From: Streptomyces spinosus
Lineage (GTDB): Bacteria > Actinomycetota > Actinomycetes > Streptomycetales > Streptomycetaceae
DNA length: 64,000 bases
Assembly (NCBI RefSeq): GCF_020400655.1
Contig: NZ_JAINRC010000030.1
Location: 19,935 to 83,934, forward strand
Direction of reading: 5' to 3'
How positions within the stretch are numbered: position 1 is the first letter of the stretch; every line of letters starts with the position of its first letter. Below are positions 50,842-60,094 of this stretch, piece by piece. Below the pieces are notes generated by a model. That model was not told the origin of the DNA and did no database searches. It saw only the letters and a list, made by a program, of their open reading frames with translations. Made by a program: the position numbers and the translations under genes.

Positions 50842-53265
50842 ATGAAGGACGTCACCCAGCTCACCGACGGCTGGTGTCTGCGTCACGGGGAGGGATTGCT
50901 GGAGGCCAGGGTTCCCGGCTGCGTCCACACCGATCTGCTGGCCGCTCGGGTCATCCCCGATCCCTACCTCGGTCGCAACGAGACCGACGTCGCCTGGGTG
51001 GGGCGCCGCGCCTGGACGTACGTCCGGCACCTCGATCACGACAGCGCGCACGAGCGCACGGATCTGGTCTTCGAGGGGCTCGACACGGCCGCGTACCTCA
51101 CGCTCGGGGGCCGGCCCCTCGGCACCACGCGCAACATGCACCGCACCTACCGGTTCGACGTCACCGGGCGCACCGGCGAACTGGAGGTCCGGTTCGCCTC
51201 CGCGTACGACGAGGCCGCGGCCGTTCGCGCCGTGACGGGGGAGCGGCCCAACGTCTATCCCGAGCCGTCCCAGTACATCCGCAAGATGGCCTGCAACTTC
51301 GGCTGGGACTGGGGGCCCACGCTCGTGACCGCGGGTATCTGGCGGCCGGTCCGGCTGGAGCACTGGTCCACCGCGCGGCTGGCCGAAGTGCGCCCCTCGG
51401 TCACCGTGGCCGAGGGGACCGGCCGGGTCGAGGTGCGCCTGCGGGTCGAGCGCACCGCACCAGGAAGAGGCCGGACCCTGCGTGCCCGGGCGGAAGTGGC
51501 CGGTGTGCACGCCGAGGCCGAGCTGAGCGGCGACGAGGCGGTCCTGCGTCTGGACGTACCCGCCCCCCGCCTTTGGTGGCCGCGCGGCTACGGCGACCAG
51601 CCCCTGTACGACCTTCAGGTCACCCTCGGCGACGCGACCGGCCCGCTCGACACCTGGCGGCGGCGGATCGGGTTCCGCACGATCGAACTCGACCGTTCAC
51701 CCGACGAGCACGGCACCGCCTTCACCCTGGTCGTCAACGGCGTCCGGATCTTCGCCCGCGGTGTCAACTGGATCCCCGACGACGCCTTCCCCTCCCGGGT
51801 GACGCCCCAGCGCTACCGCGCCCGCCTCGCCCAGGCCGCCGGGGCCAACGTCGACCTTGTCCGGGTGTGGGGCGGAGGGATCTACGAGGACGGCGCCTTC
51901 TACGACGCCTGCGACGAACTGGGCCTGATGGTCTGGCAGGACTTCCTGTTCGCCTGTTCCGCCTATCCGGAGGAGCAGCCGCTGCGCGGTGAGGTCGAGG
52001 CCGAGGCTCGCGACAACGTTGTCCGGCTGATGCCGCATCCGTCGCTCGTGCTGTGGAACGGCAACAACGAGAACCTGTGGGGCTTCCGTGACTGGGACTG
52101 GGAGGCACCGCTCGCGGGCGACTCCTGGGGGGAGGGGTACTACCTCGGTCTGCTGCCCCGCATCGTCGCCGAGCTCGACCCGACCCGCCCCTACACCGCG
52201 GGCAGTCCCTGGTCTGGCTCCTGGGACCACCACCCCAACGATCCCGCCCACGGCACCCACCACTCCTGGGAGGTGTGGAACCGCCAGGACTACGCCGAGT
52301 ACCGGGCGAGCGTGCCCCGTTTCGTCGCCGAGTTCGGCTGGCAGGCGCCGCCCGCCCTGGCCACCCTGCGCCGCGCCCTGCCCGGTGAGGACCTCGCCCC
52401 CGATTCGCCCGGGATGCTCCACCACCAGAAGGCCGAGGACGGCAACGGCAAGCTGAACCGCGGCGTCACGCGGCACTTCCGGCTGCCCGAGGACGACTTC
52501 GACCGCTGGCACTACCTCACCCAGCTCGTGCAGGCCCGTGCGGTCGCGGAGGGCATCGAGCACTGGCGCTCGCACTGGCCGGTGTGCGCCGGCACGATCG
52601 TCTGGCAGCTCAACGACTGCTGGCCGGTCTCTTCCTGGTCCGCGATCGACGGCGACGGCCGCCCCAAGCCGCTCCTCCACGAGCTGCGCCGCGTCTACGC
52701 CGACCGGCTGCTGACCCTGCGACCCGACGCCGGGAGCCTGGTTCTCGCCGTGATCAACCAGGCCGCCACGCCCTGGCGGACCTCGGTGACCCTGCGGCGG
52801 ATGCAGGCCGACGGCACCACGGTCGCCGAGACCGTCGTCGAGGCGTCGGCCGAGCCGCGCTCCGTGGCCCGGATCGCCGTCCCCCCGGCCCTCACACCGG
52901 ACGAGCGGTCCGCGAAGGAGTTCCTGGTGGCCGACGCCCGCTCGGACGGCGACGAGGGCGGCGAGGCCCTGCGTGCACTGCACTTCCCGGTGCGGGACGA
53001 GGAGTTCGCCCACCCCCGCCCGGTCTATGACGTCACTGTGGAGCCGGTGCCAGGGCAGGGGGATAGAGTCGACGTCGTGGTGAGCGCCCATACCCTTGTC
53101 AGAGACCTCCTGCTCCAGCCCGACCGGCTCGACCCGGCCGCCTCCTGCGACAGCGGCCGTCAGACCCTGCTGCCCGGCGAGCGCACGCGCATCCGGCTCA
53201 GCGGCTGCGGCTCCGTCACGACCGACGCCGTGCGAGCCGCCCTGTTCTGCGTGGACATGGTGTGA
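50842..53265 (+). CDS. GH2 beta-mannosidase
   Basis: The 807-residue cytoplasmic enzyme has the order of GH2 mannosidases: sugar-binding N-terminal domain (LTDGWCLRHGEGLLEARVPG at the start), Ig-like domain, TIM barrel and C-terminal beta domains. The acid/base Glu lies in LWNGNNENLWGF near 409 and the nucleophile Glu in VAEFGWQAP near 496. ACNFGWDWGP near 155 is also typical of beta-mannosidases and distinguishes them from beta-galactosidases. It releases mannose from the non-reducing end of imported oligosaccharides. There is no signal peptide. The ATG at 50842 follows GGAG. Its stop overlaps the GTG of the lacI gene (GTGA), so both form one operon, divergent from the importer. Confidence 0.93.
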   Translation: MKDVTQLTDGWCLRHGEGLLEARVPGCVHTDLLAARVIPDPYLGRNETDVAWVGRRAWTYVRHLDHDSAHERTDLVFEGLDTAAYLTLGGRPLGTTRNMHRTYRFDVTGRTGELEVRFASAYDEAAAVRAVTGERPNVYPEPSQYIRKMACNFGWDWGPTLVTAGIWRPVRLEHWSTARLAEVRPSVTVAEGTGRVEVRLRVERTAPGRGRTLRARAEVAGVHAEAELSGDEAVLRLDVPAPRLWWPRGYGDQPLYDLQVTLGDATGPLDTWRRRIGFRTIELDRSPDEHGTAFTLVVNGVRIFARGVNWIPDDAFPSRVTPQRYRARLAQAAGANVDLVRVWGGGIYEDGAFYDACDELGLMVWQDFLFACSAYPEEQPLRGEVEAEARDNVVRLMPHPSLVLWNGNNENLWGFRDWDWEAPLAGDSWGEGYYLGLLPRIVAELDPTRPYTAGSPWSGSWDHHPNDPAHGTHHSWEVWNRQDYAEYRASVPRFVAEFGWQAPPALATLRRALPGEDLAPDSPGMLHHQKAEDGNGKLNRGVTRHFRLPEDDFDRWHYLTQLVQARAVAEGIEHWRSHWPVCAGTIVWQLNDCWPVSSWSAIDGDGRPKPLLHELRRVYADRLLTLRPDAGSLVLAVINQAATPWRTSVTLRRMQADGTTVAETVVEASAEPRSVARIAVPPALTPDERSAKEFLVADARSDGDEGGEALRALHFPVRDEEFAHPRPVYDVTVEPVPGQGDRVDVVVSAHTLVRDLLLQPDRLDPAASCDSGRQTLLPGERTRIRLSGCGSVTTDAVRAALFCVDMV

Positions 53266-54302
53266 GCAGCTCACCGGAACGCGTCACCATCAAGGACGTC
53301 GCGGCTCGCGCCGGGGTGTCCAAGGGAGCGGTGTCGCTGGCGTTCAACCACAAGCCCGGTGTCTCCGAGGCCACCCGTGAGCGGATCTTCGCGGTGGCCA
53401 GGGAACTGGGCTGGGCCCCCAGCGCCACCGCCCGCAGCCTGTCCAGCCGGCGGGTCGACATCGTCGGGCTCGCCCTGTGCCGCCCCGCCCGGCTGCTCGG
53501 CCTGGAGCCGTTCTACATGGACTTCATATCCGGCATCGAGAGCGTCCTGGCGGAGCGCTCCTGCTCGCTGCTGCTGCGGCTGGTGCGCGACCTCGACGAG
53601 GAGATCGCGCTCTACAAGGAGTGGTGGAGAGGCCGGATGATCGCCGGCGCCATCCTGGTCGACTTCCGCCAGGACGATCCCCGGGTGCCCTCCCTGCAGG
53701 GTCTGGGCATGCCCGCGGTCGCCGTCGGTCACCCGTCCCTCACGGGCCCTTTCCCCGCGGTGTGGACGGACGACGCGTCCGCGGTCACGGAGGCCGTCCG
53801 CTACCTCGCGGCGCTCGGTCATCGACGCATCGCCCGGGTGGGCGGGCCCCACGACCTGGGCCACAGCGCCATCCGGGCGCGTGCCTTCGCCGACACGGTC
53901 CAGGAACTGGGCCTGGAGGAGGCGCGGCAGATCGGCACCGGTTTCGACGAGAAGGAGGGCGCGCGCGCCACCCGGACCCTGCTGCTCGCCGCCGACCGGC
54001 CCACGGCCATCGTCTACGACAACGACATCATGGCGGTCGCGGGAGCGGGCGTGGCCGCGGAGATGGGGCTCACCGTCCCCGACGACCTGTCGCTGCTCGC
54101 GTGGGACGACTCGCAGCTGTGCCGGATCACTCATCCGACGCTGTCGGCCATGAGCCATGACGTGCACCACTTCGGCGCCGAGGTGGCGCGGGTGCTGTTC
54201 GACGTCGTCGCCGGCACGCACACGGGCGGGCACCAGGTGCCGACGCCGTCACTGATCCCGCGCGGCTCCACCGCGCCGGCGCCGGGAGCGGGCCCGTCCT
54301 GA
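53262..54302 (+). CDS. LacI-family regulator of the mannan locus
   Basis: The 346-residue repressor has a LacI helix-turn-helix and hinge at 7-62 (TIKDVAARAGVSKGAVSLAF, then a PSATARSLSSRR hinge). A periplasmic-binding-protein-like sensor domain follows (AIVYDNDIMAVAGAGVAAEM near 250, WDDSQLCRITHPTLS near 285). Its GTG overlaps the mannosidase stop by 4 bases. ACCGGT-centred palindromes typical of this family occur at all three promoters of the locus, including its own, so autoregulation and repression of importer and mannanase are likely. The inducer is probably mannobiose or a related sugar. Binding is inferred, not shown. Confidence 0.9.
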   Translation: MSSSPERVTIKDVAARAGVSKGAVSLAFNHKPGVSEATRERIFAVARELGWAPSATARSLSSRRVDIVGLALCRPARLLGLEPFYMDFISGIESVLAERSCSLLLRLVRDLDEEIALYKEWWRGRMIAGAILVDFRQDDPRVPSLQGLGMPAVAVGHPSLTGPFPAVWTDDASAVTEAVRYLAALGHRRIARVGGPHDLGHSAIRARAFADTVQELGLEEARQIGTGFDEKEGARATRTLLLAADRPTAIVYDNDIMAVAGAGVAAEMGLTVPDDLSLLAWDDSQLCRITHPTLSAMSHDVHHFGAEVARVLFDVVAGTHTGGHQVPTPSLIPRGSTAPAPGAGPS

Positions 54303-54310
54303 CGATGATC

Positions 54311-54340
54311 GAGGGCCGCGTCCCCGTGGACGCGGCCCTC
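54311..54340. terminator. Bidirectional terminator between lacI and the mannanase
   Basis: A 13-bp perfect stem (GAGGGCCGCGTCC and its complement) with a 4-base loop lies between two convergent genes. Confidence 0.85.
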
Positions 54341-54359
54341 AGGTATACCGGGGAGCGTG

Positions 54360-55697
54360 TCAGCTCCTCGCGCAGGCCGCGCCGTTGAGACTGAAGGCGG
54401 CCGGGACGCCGTTGGTGCCGTTGGCCGAGGAGCCGTTGAAGCCGAAGCTGACGGTGCCACCGGCCGGTATCGTCTCCGTCCAGGACTCGTCGGTCACCCG
54501 GACCTCACTGCCCTGCTGCACGGCCTTGGCGTTCCAGACCGAGTTGAGCCGCTGGCCACCGGGGAAGGCGAAGGCGAGCTGCCAGCCCTTGACGGTGGTC
54601 GTGCCGGTGTTGCGGATGGTGACGTCCGCGTTGAACCAGTTGCCCCAGTCGCTCAGGCGGTAGTCGACCGCGCAACTGCCGCCGGGCGAGCCGGGGTCGG
54701 TGAAGACGGTGGCCTCCTTGGCGGTCTGCCGGATGCCGTTGGGGCCGGTGAAGATCCGCTGCCCCCAGGCGGTGAGCCGGGAGGCGTCGAAGTCGGTCGC
54801 CATGTCCAGGTACTCGACGCCGCCGCCGTTGCCGCTCCAGGACCAGCCGAGGTAGCCCACGCCCGACTGCTGGGCGGTGGACATGATGGCGTCCTCGTCC
54901 GGGTCGCCGTCGGAGTGCATGTTGCCGAATTCCCCGACGACGATGGGAAGGTGCTGCGAGGTGAACCGGGAAAGGTAGCTCTGGACCTTCTCGGCGGTGT
55001 TGAACACGCCGTACATATGGATCGAGAACACGGTGTTGTGTTCGGGATCGGAGGCGAATACCTCCGGCGCGTGGTCGCGCATGGTGAAGGACCAGTCCTG
55101 ACCCCAGTTGGGGGCGTCCACCATGAGCATGTGGTGGAATCCGGCGGCTCGCATGCGGGCGATGGCGTTCTCGGTGTCGGAAGTCCAGGCCGAGAAACCG
55201 GAATTCCCGTACGGCTCGTTGCCGATGTTCAGGATGACGTACTTTTCCTGACCCTGCACCGCGTCCTTGACGCTGGTCCAGTAGTCGACGGCGCGCGAGA
55301 GGGAGACGGCCCCGTCCTGTTCGCCGTAGCCGGTGGTGTCGTGTGCCTCCAGGACGCAGACGAGCCGGTTCTGCCTGCACTGAGCCACGACGGCCGAGAC
55401 GTCGGCGGTGTCGTTACTGGTCCAGCGGTCACCGGTGGCGAGGACGACGCGCACGGAGTTGGCGCCCAGCGCCTTGATGTCCTTCAACGCCTGCGCCGTC
55501 CTGGTGGGGTACCAGGCGTGGGCGTGGTTCACGCCGCGCAGGACGAACTCCTTGCCGTTCGCGTCCAGCAGTCGCCCGTCGGTGACGTGGAACCCCGCCG
55601 CGGCCTGGGTGTCCGCCTGAGCCGGGGCCGGTGCGGCCAGTACCGAAGCCGCCAGGGCCAGCAACGCGCCCGCCGCGGTGGCCAGTTTCCTTCTCAT
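54360..55697 (-). CDS. Secreted GH5 beta-mannanase with CBM2
   Basis: The 445-residue precursor has a signal peptide (cleavage after AQA near 28), then a GH5 barrel of the mannanase subgroup (GH5_8). GKEFVLRGVNHAHAWYP near 48, acid/base Glu in LNIGNEPYGN near 160 and nucleophile Glu in VVGEFGNMHSDGDPDE near 256 are visible. A C-terminal CBM2 (about 345-445) with bracketing cysteines and WQLAFAFPGGQRLNSVWNA binds cellulose and keeps the enzyme at plant cell walls. It cuts mannan backbone into oligosaccharides that the importer and mannosidase next door can use. Its promoter carries the same ACCGGT operator. Confidence 0.93.
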   Translation of the reverse strand: MRRKLATAAGALLALAASVLAAPAPAQADTQAAAGFHVTDGRLLDANGKEFVLRGVNHAHAWYPTRTAQALKDIKALGANSVRVVLATGDRWTSNDTADVSAVVAQCRQNRLVCVLEAHDTTGYGEQDGAVSLSRAVDYWTSVKDAVQGQEKYVILNIGNEPYGNSGFSAWTSDTENAIARMRAAGFHHMLMVDAPNWGQDWSFTMRDHAPEVFASDPEHNTVFSIHMYGVFNTAEKVQSYLSRFTSQHLPIVVGEFGNMHSDGDPDEDAIMSTAQQSGVGYLGWSWSGNGGGVEYLDMATDFDASRLTAWGQRIFTGPNGIRQTAKEATVFTDPGSPGGSCAVDYRLSDWGNWFNADVTIRNTGTTTVKGWQLAFAFPGGQRLNSVWNAKAVQQGSEVRVTDESWTETIPAGGTVSFGFNGSSANGTNGVPAAFSLNGAACARS

Positions 55698-55980
55698 CCA
55701 CTGCTCCCAAGAAGATGGTGCGTGCCGCCGACGCGAGTCGCGCCGGCGCGCGCAGCACTGCTATTCAGTGTGTGACCGAACCACCGGCACGCGTCGACCC
55801 CGGCGGCGCGCCGGAAGACGTAAGAGCGAAATGCGCGAGCCGATGTGACATTCCGCCGCCCGGAGGGTGATCAGCGGCTCACCGGTCGGCGGGACGTTCA
55901 ATCGCCAATGGAGACCATTCACCGAACTCGCCACGGATAACGGCGGCTTGGTCGAGCCTCACGATCGGCGACTGGGAGAG
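55698..55980. other. Leader region of the mannanase gene
   Basis: About 280 bases lie between the proposed promoter and the start codon. No gene is supported. The sequence is less GC-rich than its surroundings and shows small inverted repeats, but no recognisable riboswitch. Confidence 0.4.
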
Positions 55981-56031
55981 AGGCTAGGGCGAATGGTCCG
56001 CCCGTTCAACCGTGACGACCAAACCGGTTAA
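55981..56031 (-). promoter_or_regulatory. Mannanase promoter with ACCGGT operator
   Basis: On the minus strand -35 is TTGAAC (56009-56004), the spacer is 17 bases and -10 is TAGCCT (55986-55981). The operator AACCGGTTAA-type site (56020-56031) sits about 10 bases upstream of the -35. The predicted leader is about 280 bases, long but not unusual for a secreted-enzyme gene. Confidence 0.6.
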
Positions 56032-56309
56032 GTTTAGTTCGAGTTCAGTCGTGAGCCCGCTGGGCGCCGACCTCCCGGTCCCCGGTGGTGGCCCCGAACA
56101 CCGTTCCTTCGCGCGACACGGCGACCCTTTGCCCGGCCGGCACATCGGCGGACGCCGCCCCGACGCCGACGGCGGCACCGGTGGAGGGGCAGTGACCCGG
56201 TGCGCCAACGTCGGTTGCTTCCTCACCCGTCGGTGCGGGCAGCGGTGGACGCGCGTTCAACCCCCGAGCGTGGTCGCGCCGGGGAACTGCGTCGCCGCGT
56301 TTCCCTACC

Positions 56310-56440
56310 TCAGGTCTGTGCGGTGGCACGGGCCGAGGCGGCGGCCGCCGCGCCGATGAGCCCGGCGTCCCGGGCCGGTTCCGCCGGTACGATCGCCAGG
56401 TCAGGACGGCCTCCGCACGGGAGAGGCGCCGCGTTCCCGG
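56310..56440 (-). pseudogene. ROK-family (glucokinase-like) C-terminal remnant
   Basis: The frame ends DLAIVPAEPARDAGLIGAAA and ASARATAQT-stop. This resembles the last helix of ROK kinases/regulators (VPAxLGxxAGLIGAA). No other part is present, and the match is short. The rest of 56041-56565 holds no gene. Confidence 0.35.
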
Positions 56441-56565
56441 ACACCGCGGTCCCGGCCCCAGGTCACCCGGATGGCCCACCAGCGCAGGCGACAACCAGTT
56501 GACGACTTCTCGCTGACGTCAGCGGATGGCCCATCCCGAACGCACCGCAGAGCTGCGCCGGGTGA

Positions 56566-57333
56566 TTACTGGGCGGTGTAGCCGCCGTCGACGGGGAGCG
56601 CGACGCCGACGACGAAGCCGGCGCCGGGGCTGCACAGCCACAGGACGGCCTGGGCCATCTCCTCAGGTGTGCCGAGCCGGCCCATGGGCTGGTTGGCTTC
56701 GGCTTCGGCGCGGTCGAGTTCTCCCTTGGCGATCATGTCGCTGACCATGGGGGTGTCGATGGTGCCGGGGCAGATGGCGTTGATGCGGATGCCGCGCGGG
56801 GCGTATTCGAGTGCGGCGCTGGTGGTCAGGCCGATCACGCCGTGCTTGGAGGAGTGGTAGGAGGCGCGGCCGGGCAGGCCGACGAGGCCACCGAGGGAGG
56901 AGCAGTTGACGATGGCGCCGCCGCCTTGGGCGCGCATGTGCCGCAGTTCGTGCTTCATGGACGCCCACACACCGCGCAGGTTGATGGCGTGGACGCGGTC
57001 GAACTGGTCCGCGCCTTCGTCGGCGGCGTCGGCGGGTGGGATCTGGATGCCGGCGTTGTTGTAGGCCATGTCGAGACGGCCGAACGTGGCCACCGTGCGG
57101 TCGACGGCCGCGGCGACCTGGTCCTCGTCGGTGACGTCGCAGACCAGGGCGAGGGCCTGGTGCCCGGCGTCGGTGAGGTCCCTGGCCGCTTCGTGCACCG
57201 CGGCTTCTTTGACGTCGGCGAGGGCAACGGCGGCGCCGGAGGTGGCGAAGGCGCGGGCGACGGCCAGGCCCATGCCGGAGCCGGCGCCGGTGACGAAGGC
57301 GACCTGGCCGGTGAAGTCGTAGGTGGGGTTCAC
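56566..57333 (-). CDS. Short-chain dehydrogenase/reductase
   Basis: The 255-residue classical SDR has cofactor loop TGAGSGMG near 16, NNAG near 92, Ser in NCSSLGG near 142 and catalytic YHSSK near 158. It ends PVDGGYTAQ. ALADVKEAAV after strand 2 has an Asp, so NAD(H) is the likely cofactor. The GTG start at 57333 overlaps the stop of the broken MFS gene (GTGA), showing they were one operon. Substrate unknown. Confidence 0.9.
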   Translation of the reverse strand: MNPTYDFTGQVAFVTGAGSGMGLAVARAFATSGAAVALADVKEAAVHEAARDLTDAGHQALALVCDVTDEDQVAAAVDRTVATFGRLDMAYNNAGIQIPPADAADEGADQFDRVHAINLRGVWASMKHELRHMRAQGGGAIVNCSSLGGLVGLPGRASYHSSKHGVIGLTTSAALEYAPRGIRINAICPGTIDTPMVSDMIAKGELDRAEAEANQPMGRLGTPEEMAQAVLWLCSPGAGFVVGVALPVDGGYTAQ

Positions 57334-58245
57334 GGGGTTTTCTCCTTGAACGGGGTGTCAGATATCCGGACGGATTCAGGACGGCGTCGACGTGGCTTCG
57401 GTGGTCTGCGTGGTGCCGGTATCTGAGCGTCGGGGTTGTTCCGGGTGACGTTCCGGGTCGTCCCCCGCTGGGCGGCGGTGGCCAGGGCGATCAGCGGCAG
57501 CAGGGTCAGGCCCGTGAAGAGGGCGCCGATCAGCGCGGGGCCGGTCACGCCGAGCGAGGAGGCCAGGGCCCGGCCGGCAAGCGCGGAGCCGGCGGCGATG
57601 CCGGTGTTGTGGGCGGATGTGGTCAGCGACGAGGTCAGGGTGGGCGCGTCACCGGGGAAGCGGACCGCGAGGGCGGTGACGACCAAGTTGATCGTGAACC
57701 CGGTCAGGGCCATCAGGAAGATCAGGGTGACGGCAGCTGCCGGAGTGGTGGACAGCGGGATCAGCGCGAGCAGGGCCGGCGCGGTCGCCGGGATCGTCGT
57801 GGCCATCGGGCGCCGGTCGCTCAACCGGCCGCCGATCGCGCGGTGCCGCCCAGCGCGCCGGCGCCGAAGGCGACCAGGACCAGCGGCACGGCCCCGGCCG
57901 GGATGCCGGCCCGGTCGGTCAGCAGCGGGGTGATGTACGTGTAGGTCGCGAGCACCCCGCCCATGATCAGGACGGCTGCGGCCGGCGCCGGCCACAGACG
58001 GCCCTGGCGCAGCGCCCGGATCCCGCCGCGGACGGACACCTGTGCGCGCCGCGGGGTGCGGGGCAGGAAGCGTCCGATGACGGCGGCGGCCAGGGCGGCA
58101 AGGGCGGCCAGGACCCAGAACAGTCCGCGCCGGCCGGTGACGTGTCCTGTCTGGGAGCCGGCGGGGACGCCGACGACGTTGGCCAGGGTCAGGCCGCCCG
58201 ACATCACGCTCACGGCCCGGGTGGCGTTCGCCGGTCCGGCGGCGG
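57330..58245 (-). pseudogene. MFS transporter, 5'-truncated and frameshifted
   Basis: The first frame (58245-57840) carries NVVGVPAGSQTGHVTGRRGL and several hydrophobic helices up to VAFGAGALGGT. Near 57840 the sense switches frame and continues GGRLSDRRPM (the MFS motif) and helices ending at 57330. About four N-terminal helices are missing as well. It was a drug-efflux-type MFS permease (DHA1-like) co-transcribed with the following SDR gene. Confidence 0.75.
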
Positions 58246-58413
58246 TGGCTGATCGTTGCAGGCCGTCATGGGACGGATCAGGACAGCGCGGAGGAAGGTG
58301 TGAAGCACGGGCTTGTCTTTCCACACTCCGCTGGGTCGGATGAGCTGCCGGGCCGCGCACGCGGCAGTACCGGGGATGGGCGCTGGAAGGACAGGGTGGC
58401 GCGGCGCCGGGCT

Positions 58414-58824
58414 TCAGTCGGTGGCCGGGGCGGCGGCGTACTCCTCGTCGGTGACGGGGGTCAGCCAGTGCACGAGGGCGTGGTCGTCGTCGCCCTCGTT
58501 GATGGCCACATGCACCATCAGCCGGTTCGGGGCGGCGCCGTGCCAGTGCTCCTCGTCGGCCTCGAACAGGACGCGGTCGCCGGGGCGGATGACCTCCACT
58601 GGTCCGCCGCGGCGCTGGCACAGGCCGACGCCCTCGGTGACGAAGACGGTCTGGCCGAGCGGGTGGCGGTGCCAGTGGGTGCGGGCGCCGGGCATGAAGT
58701 GCACCAGCGACGCGGTGACCCGGGACGGCTCGGGCGCGGCGGCGACGGCGTCGATGTAGACGTCGCCGGTGAACCAGTCAGCCGGCCCCTTGACGGTGTC
58801 GATCGAGCTGCGGGTGATCTGCAC
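58414..58824 (-). CDS. Cupin-domain protein (mandelonitrile-lyase-like)
   Basis: The 136-residue single cupin has motif 1 HWHRHPLGQTVFVTEG near 51 with metal-ligand histidines and motif 2 containing ADEEHWHG near 90. This form resembles the small manganese cupins that include bacterial hydroxynitrile lyases and carboxymuconolactone-linked cupins. The GTG at 58824 follows AAGGAG. It lies 41 bases downstream of the alcohol-dehydrogenase gene on the same strand, so both are likely one operon controlled by the divergent XRE-MmyB regulator. Reaction unknown. Confidence 0.85.
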   Translation of the reverse strand: MQITRSSIDTVKGPADWFTGDVYIDAVAAAPEPSRVTASLVHFMPGARTHWHRHPLGQTVFVTEGVGLCQRRGGPVEVIRPGDRVLFEADEEHWHGAAPNRLMVHVAINEGDDDHALVHWLTPVTDEEYAAAPATD

Positions 58825-58865
58825 GAAAAGCTCCTTGTAAGGGTGGCGGGGTAAGGGCAGGCAGG

Positions 58866-59882
58866 TCAGGGCTTGAGGAGTGTCTTGACGGCGCGGCGCT
58901 CGTCCATGGCCCGGTAGCCTTCCGCGACCTCGCCCAGGGGCAGGGTGAGGTCGAAGACCTGGCCAGGGTCGATCGCGCCGGTCAGGACCCGGTCGATGAG
59001 GCCGGGCAGGTAGCGGCGTACGGGGGCGGGGCCGCCGCGCAGGCCGACGTGGGAGAAGAACAGCTCCTGCCCGTCGACGGCGACGTCGTGGGGGACACCG
59101 ACGAAGCCGACGTTGCCGCCGGGCCGGGCCGAGTGCAGGGCCTGGCTCATGGCCTCGGCGGTGCCGACGCACTCCAGCACGCTGTCCGCGCCGATCCCGC
59201 CGGTCAGCTCCTTGATCCGCTCGACGCCCTCCTCGCCGCGCTCGGTGACGATGTCGGTGGCGCCGAACTCCCGGGCCAGCTTCTGCCGGGGCTCGTGCCG
59301 GGACATGGCGATGATCCGTTCCGCGCCCATCTCCTTCGCGGCGATCACCCCGCACAGGCCGACCGCGCCGTCTCCGACGACCACGGCCGTCGAGCCGGGC
59401 CCGACCTCGGCGGCCTCGGCGGCGTACCAGCCGGTGCCCATCACGTCGGAGACGGCCAGCAGACCGGGCCAGAACTTCTCGTCCGGCACCTCGTCGGTGG
59501 CGACCAGGGTGCCCTGGGCGTCGGGGATGCGCACGTACTCGGCCTGGCAGGTCGACATGAACTCGCGGCGCAGGCAGGCCGACTGGAAGCCGTTGCGGCA
59601 GTTCGCGCACGTGTTGTCGGAGGTCGCGAAGGAGCCGACGACGAACTGGCCCGGCCTCACCGAGGTGACCGCGGAGCCGACCTCCTCCACGAAGCCGACG
59701 TACTCGTGGCCCATCGGGTGCGGGTCACCGATCGGCTCGGCACCGCGGTAGGGCCACAGGTCCGAGCCGCACACGCAGGTCACAGCCGTGCGGATGACGG
59801 CGTCGGTCGGCTTGAGGATCTTCGCGTCCTCCACGGTCTCGAAGCGGACGTCGCCGGGGGCGTAGATCATTGCTCCGCGCAT
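58866..59882 (-). CDS. Zinc-dependent alcohol dehydrogenase
   Basis: The 338-residue medium-chain dehydrogenase has catalytic zinc ligands in CVCGSDLWPYRG near 37 and GHEYVGFVEEVG near 59. The structural-zinc lobe is reduced to NTCANCRNGFQSAC near 90, and the cofactor loop is VVGDGAVGL near 167. The residues after strand 2 (SRHEPRQKL) favour NADP(H). The family oxidises or reduces small alcohols and aldehydes. The ATG at 59882 follows GAGAGG. It is divergent from the XRE-MmyB gene, a common arrangement in which the regulator controls the oxidoreductase. Confidence 0.92.
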   Translation of the reverse strand: MRGAMIYAPGDVRFETVEDAKILKPTDAVIRTAVTCVCGSDLWPYRGAEPIGDPHPMGHEYVGFVEEVGSAVTSVRPGQFVVGSFATSDNTCANCRNGFQSACLRREFMSTCQAEYVRIPDAQGTLVATDEVPDEKFWPGLLAVSDVMGTGWYAAEAAEVGPGSTAVVVGDGAVGLCGVIAAKEMGAERIIAMSRHEPRQKLAREFGATDIVTERGEEGVERIKELTGGIGADSVLECVGTAEAMSQALHSARPGGNVGFVGVPHDVAVDGQELFFSHVGLRGGPAPVRRYLPGLIDRVLTGAIDPGQVFDLTLPLGEVAEGYRAMDERRAVKTLLKP

Positions 59883-59916
59883 GGGAGAGGTTCCTTTGCT
59901 TGCCGAGGCGTGCGGT

Positions 59917-59930
59917 CCCGGATGTCCGGG
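59917..59930. promoter_or_regulatory. Small palindrome CCCGGATGTCCGGG, candidate operator
   Basis: A perfect 6-2-6 inverted repeat lies 35 bases upstream of the dehydrogenase start and 165 bases before the regulator. It is a plausible MmyB-type regulator site, but such GC palindromes are frequent here. Confidence 0.35.
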
Positions 59931-60094
59931 CCGTCGCCGAGTGCGGGGCCAGATGCAAGATCCCGTCGTGATGACCGGGCGGAAAGCACCACGTCATCCA
60001 GGTAACCCGCGCTTCGCACCCGTAGCCAGACACCATCAAGGGGTGTACCGCCAGTACATCCCTGTGGACACGGGCGCGACGTACCGTCGAAAGC

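Noticed and set aside
58414..59610. 398-codon leftward frame running from the cupin into the dehydrogenase region
   Set aside because: The part beyond 58824 is a shadow of the alcohol dehydrogenase; the cupin starts at the GTG with AAGGAG.
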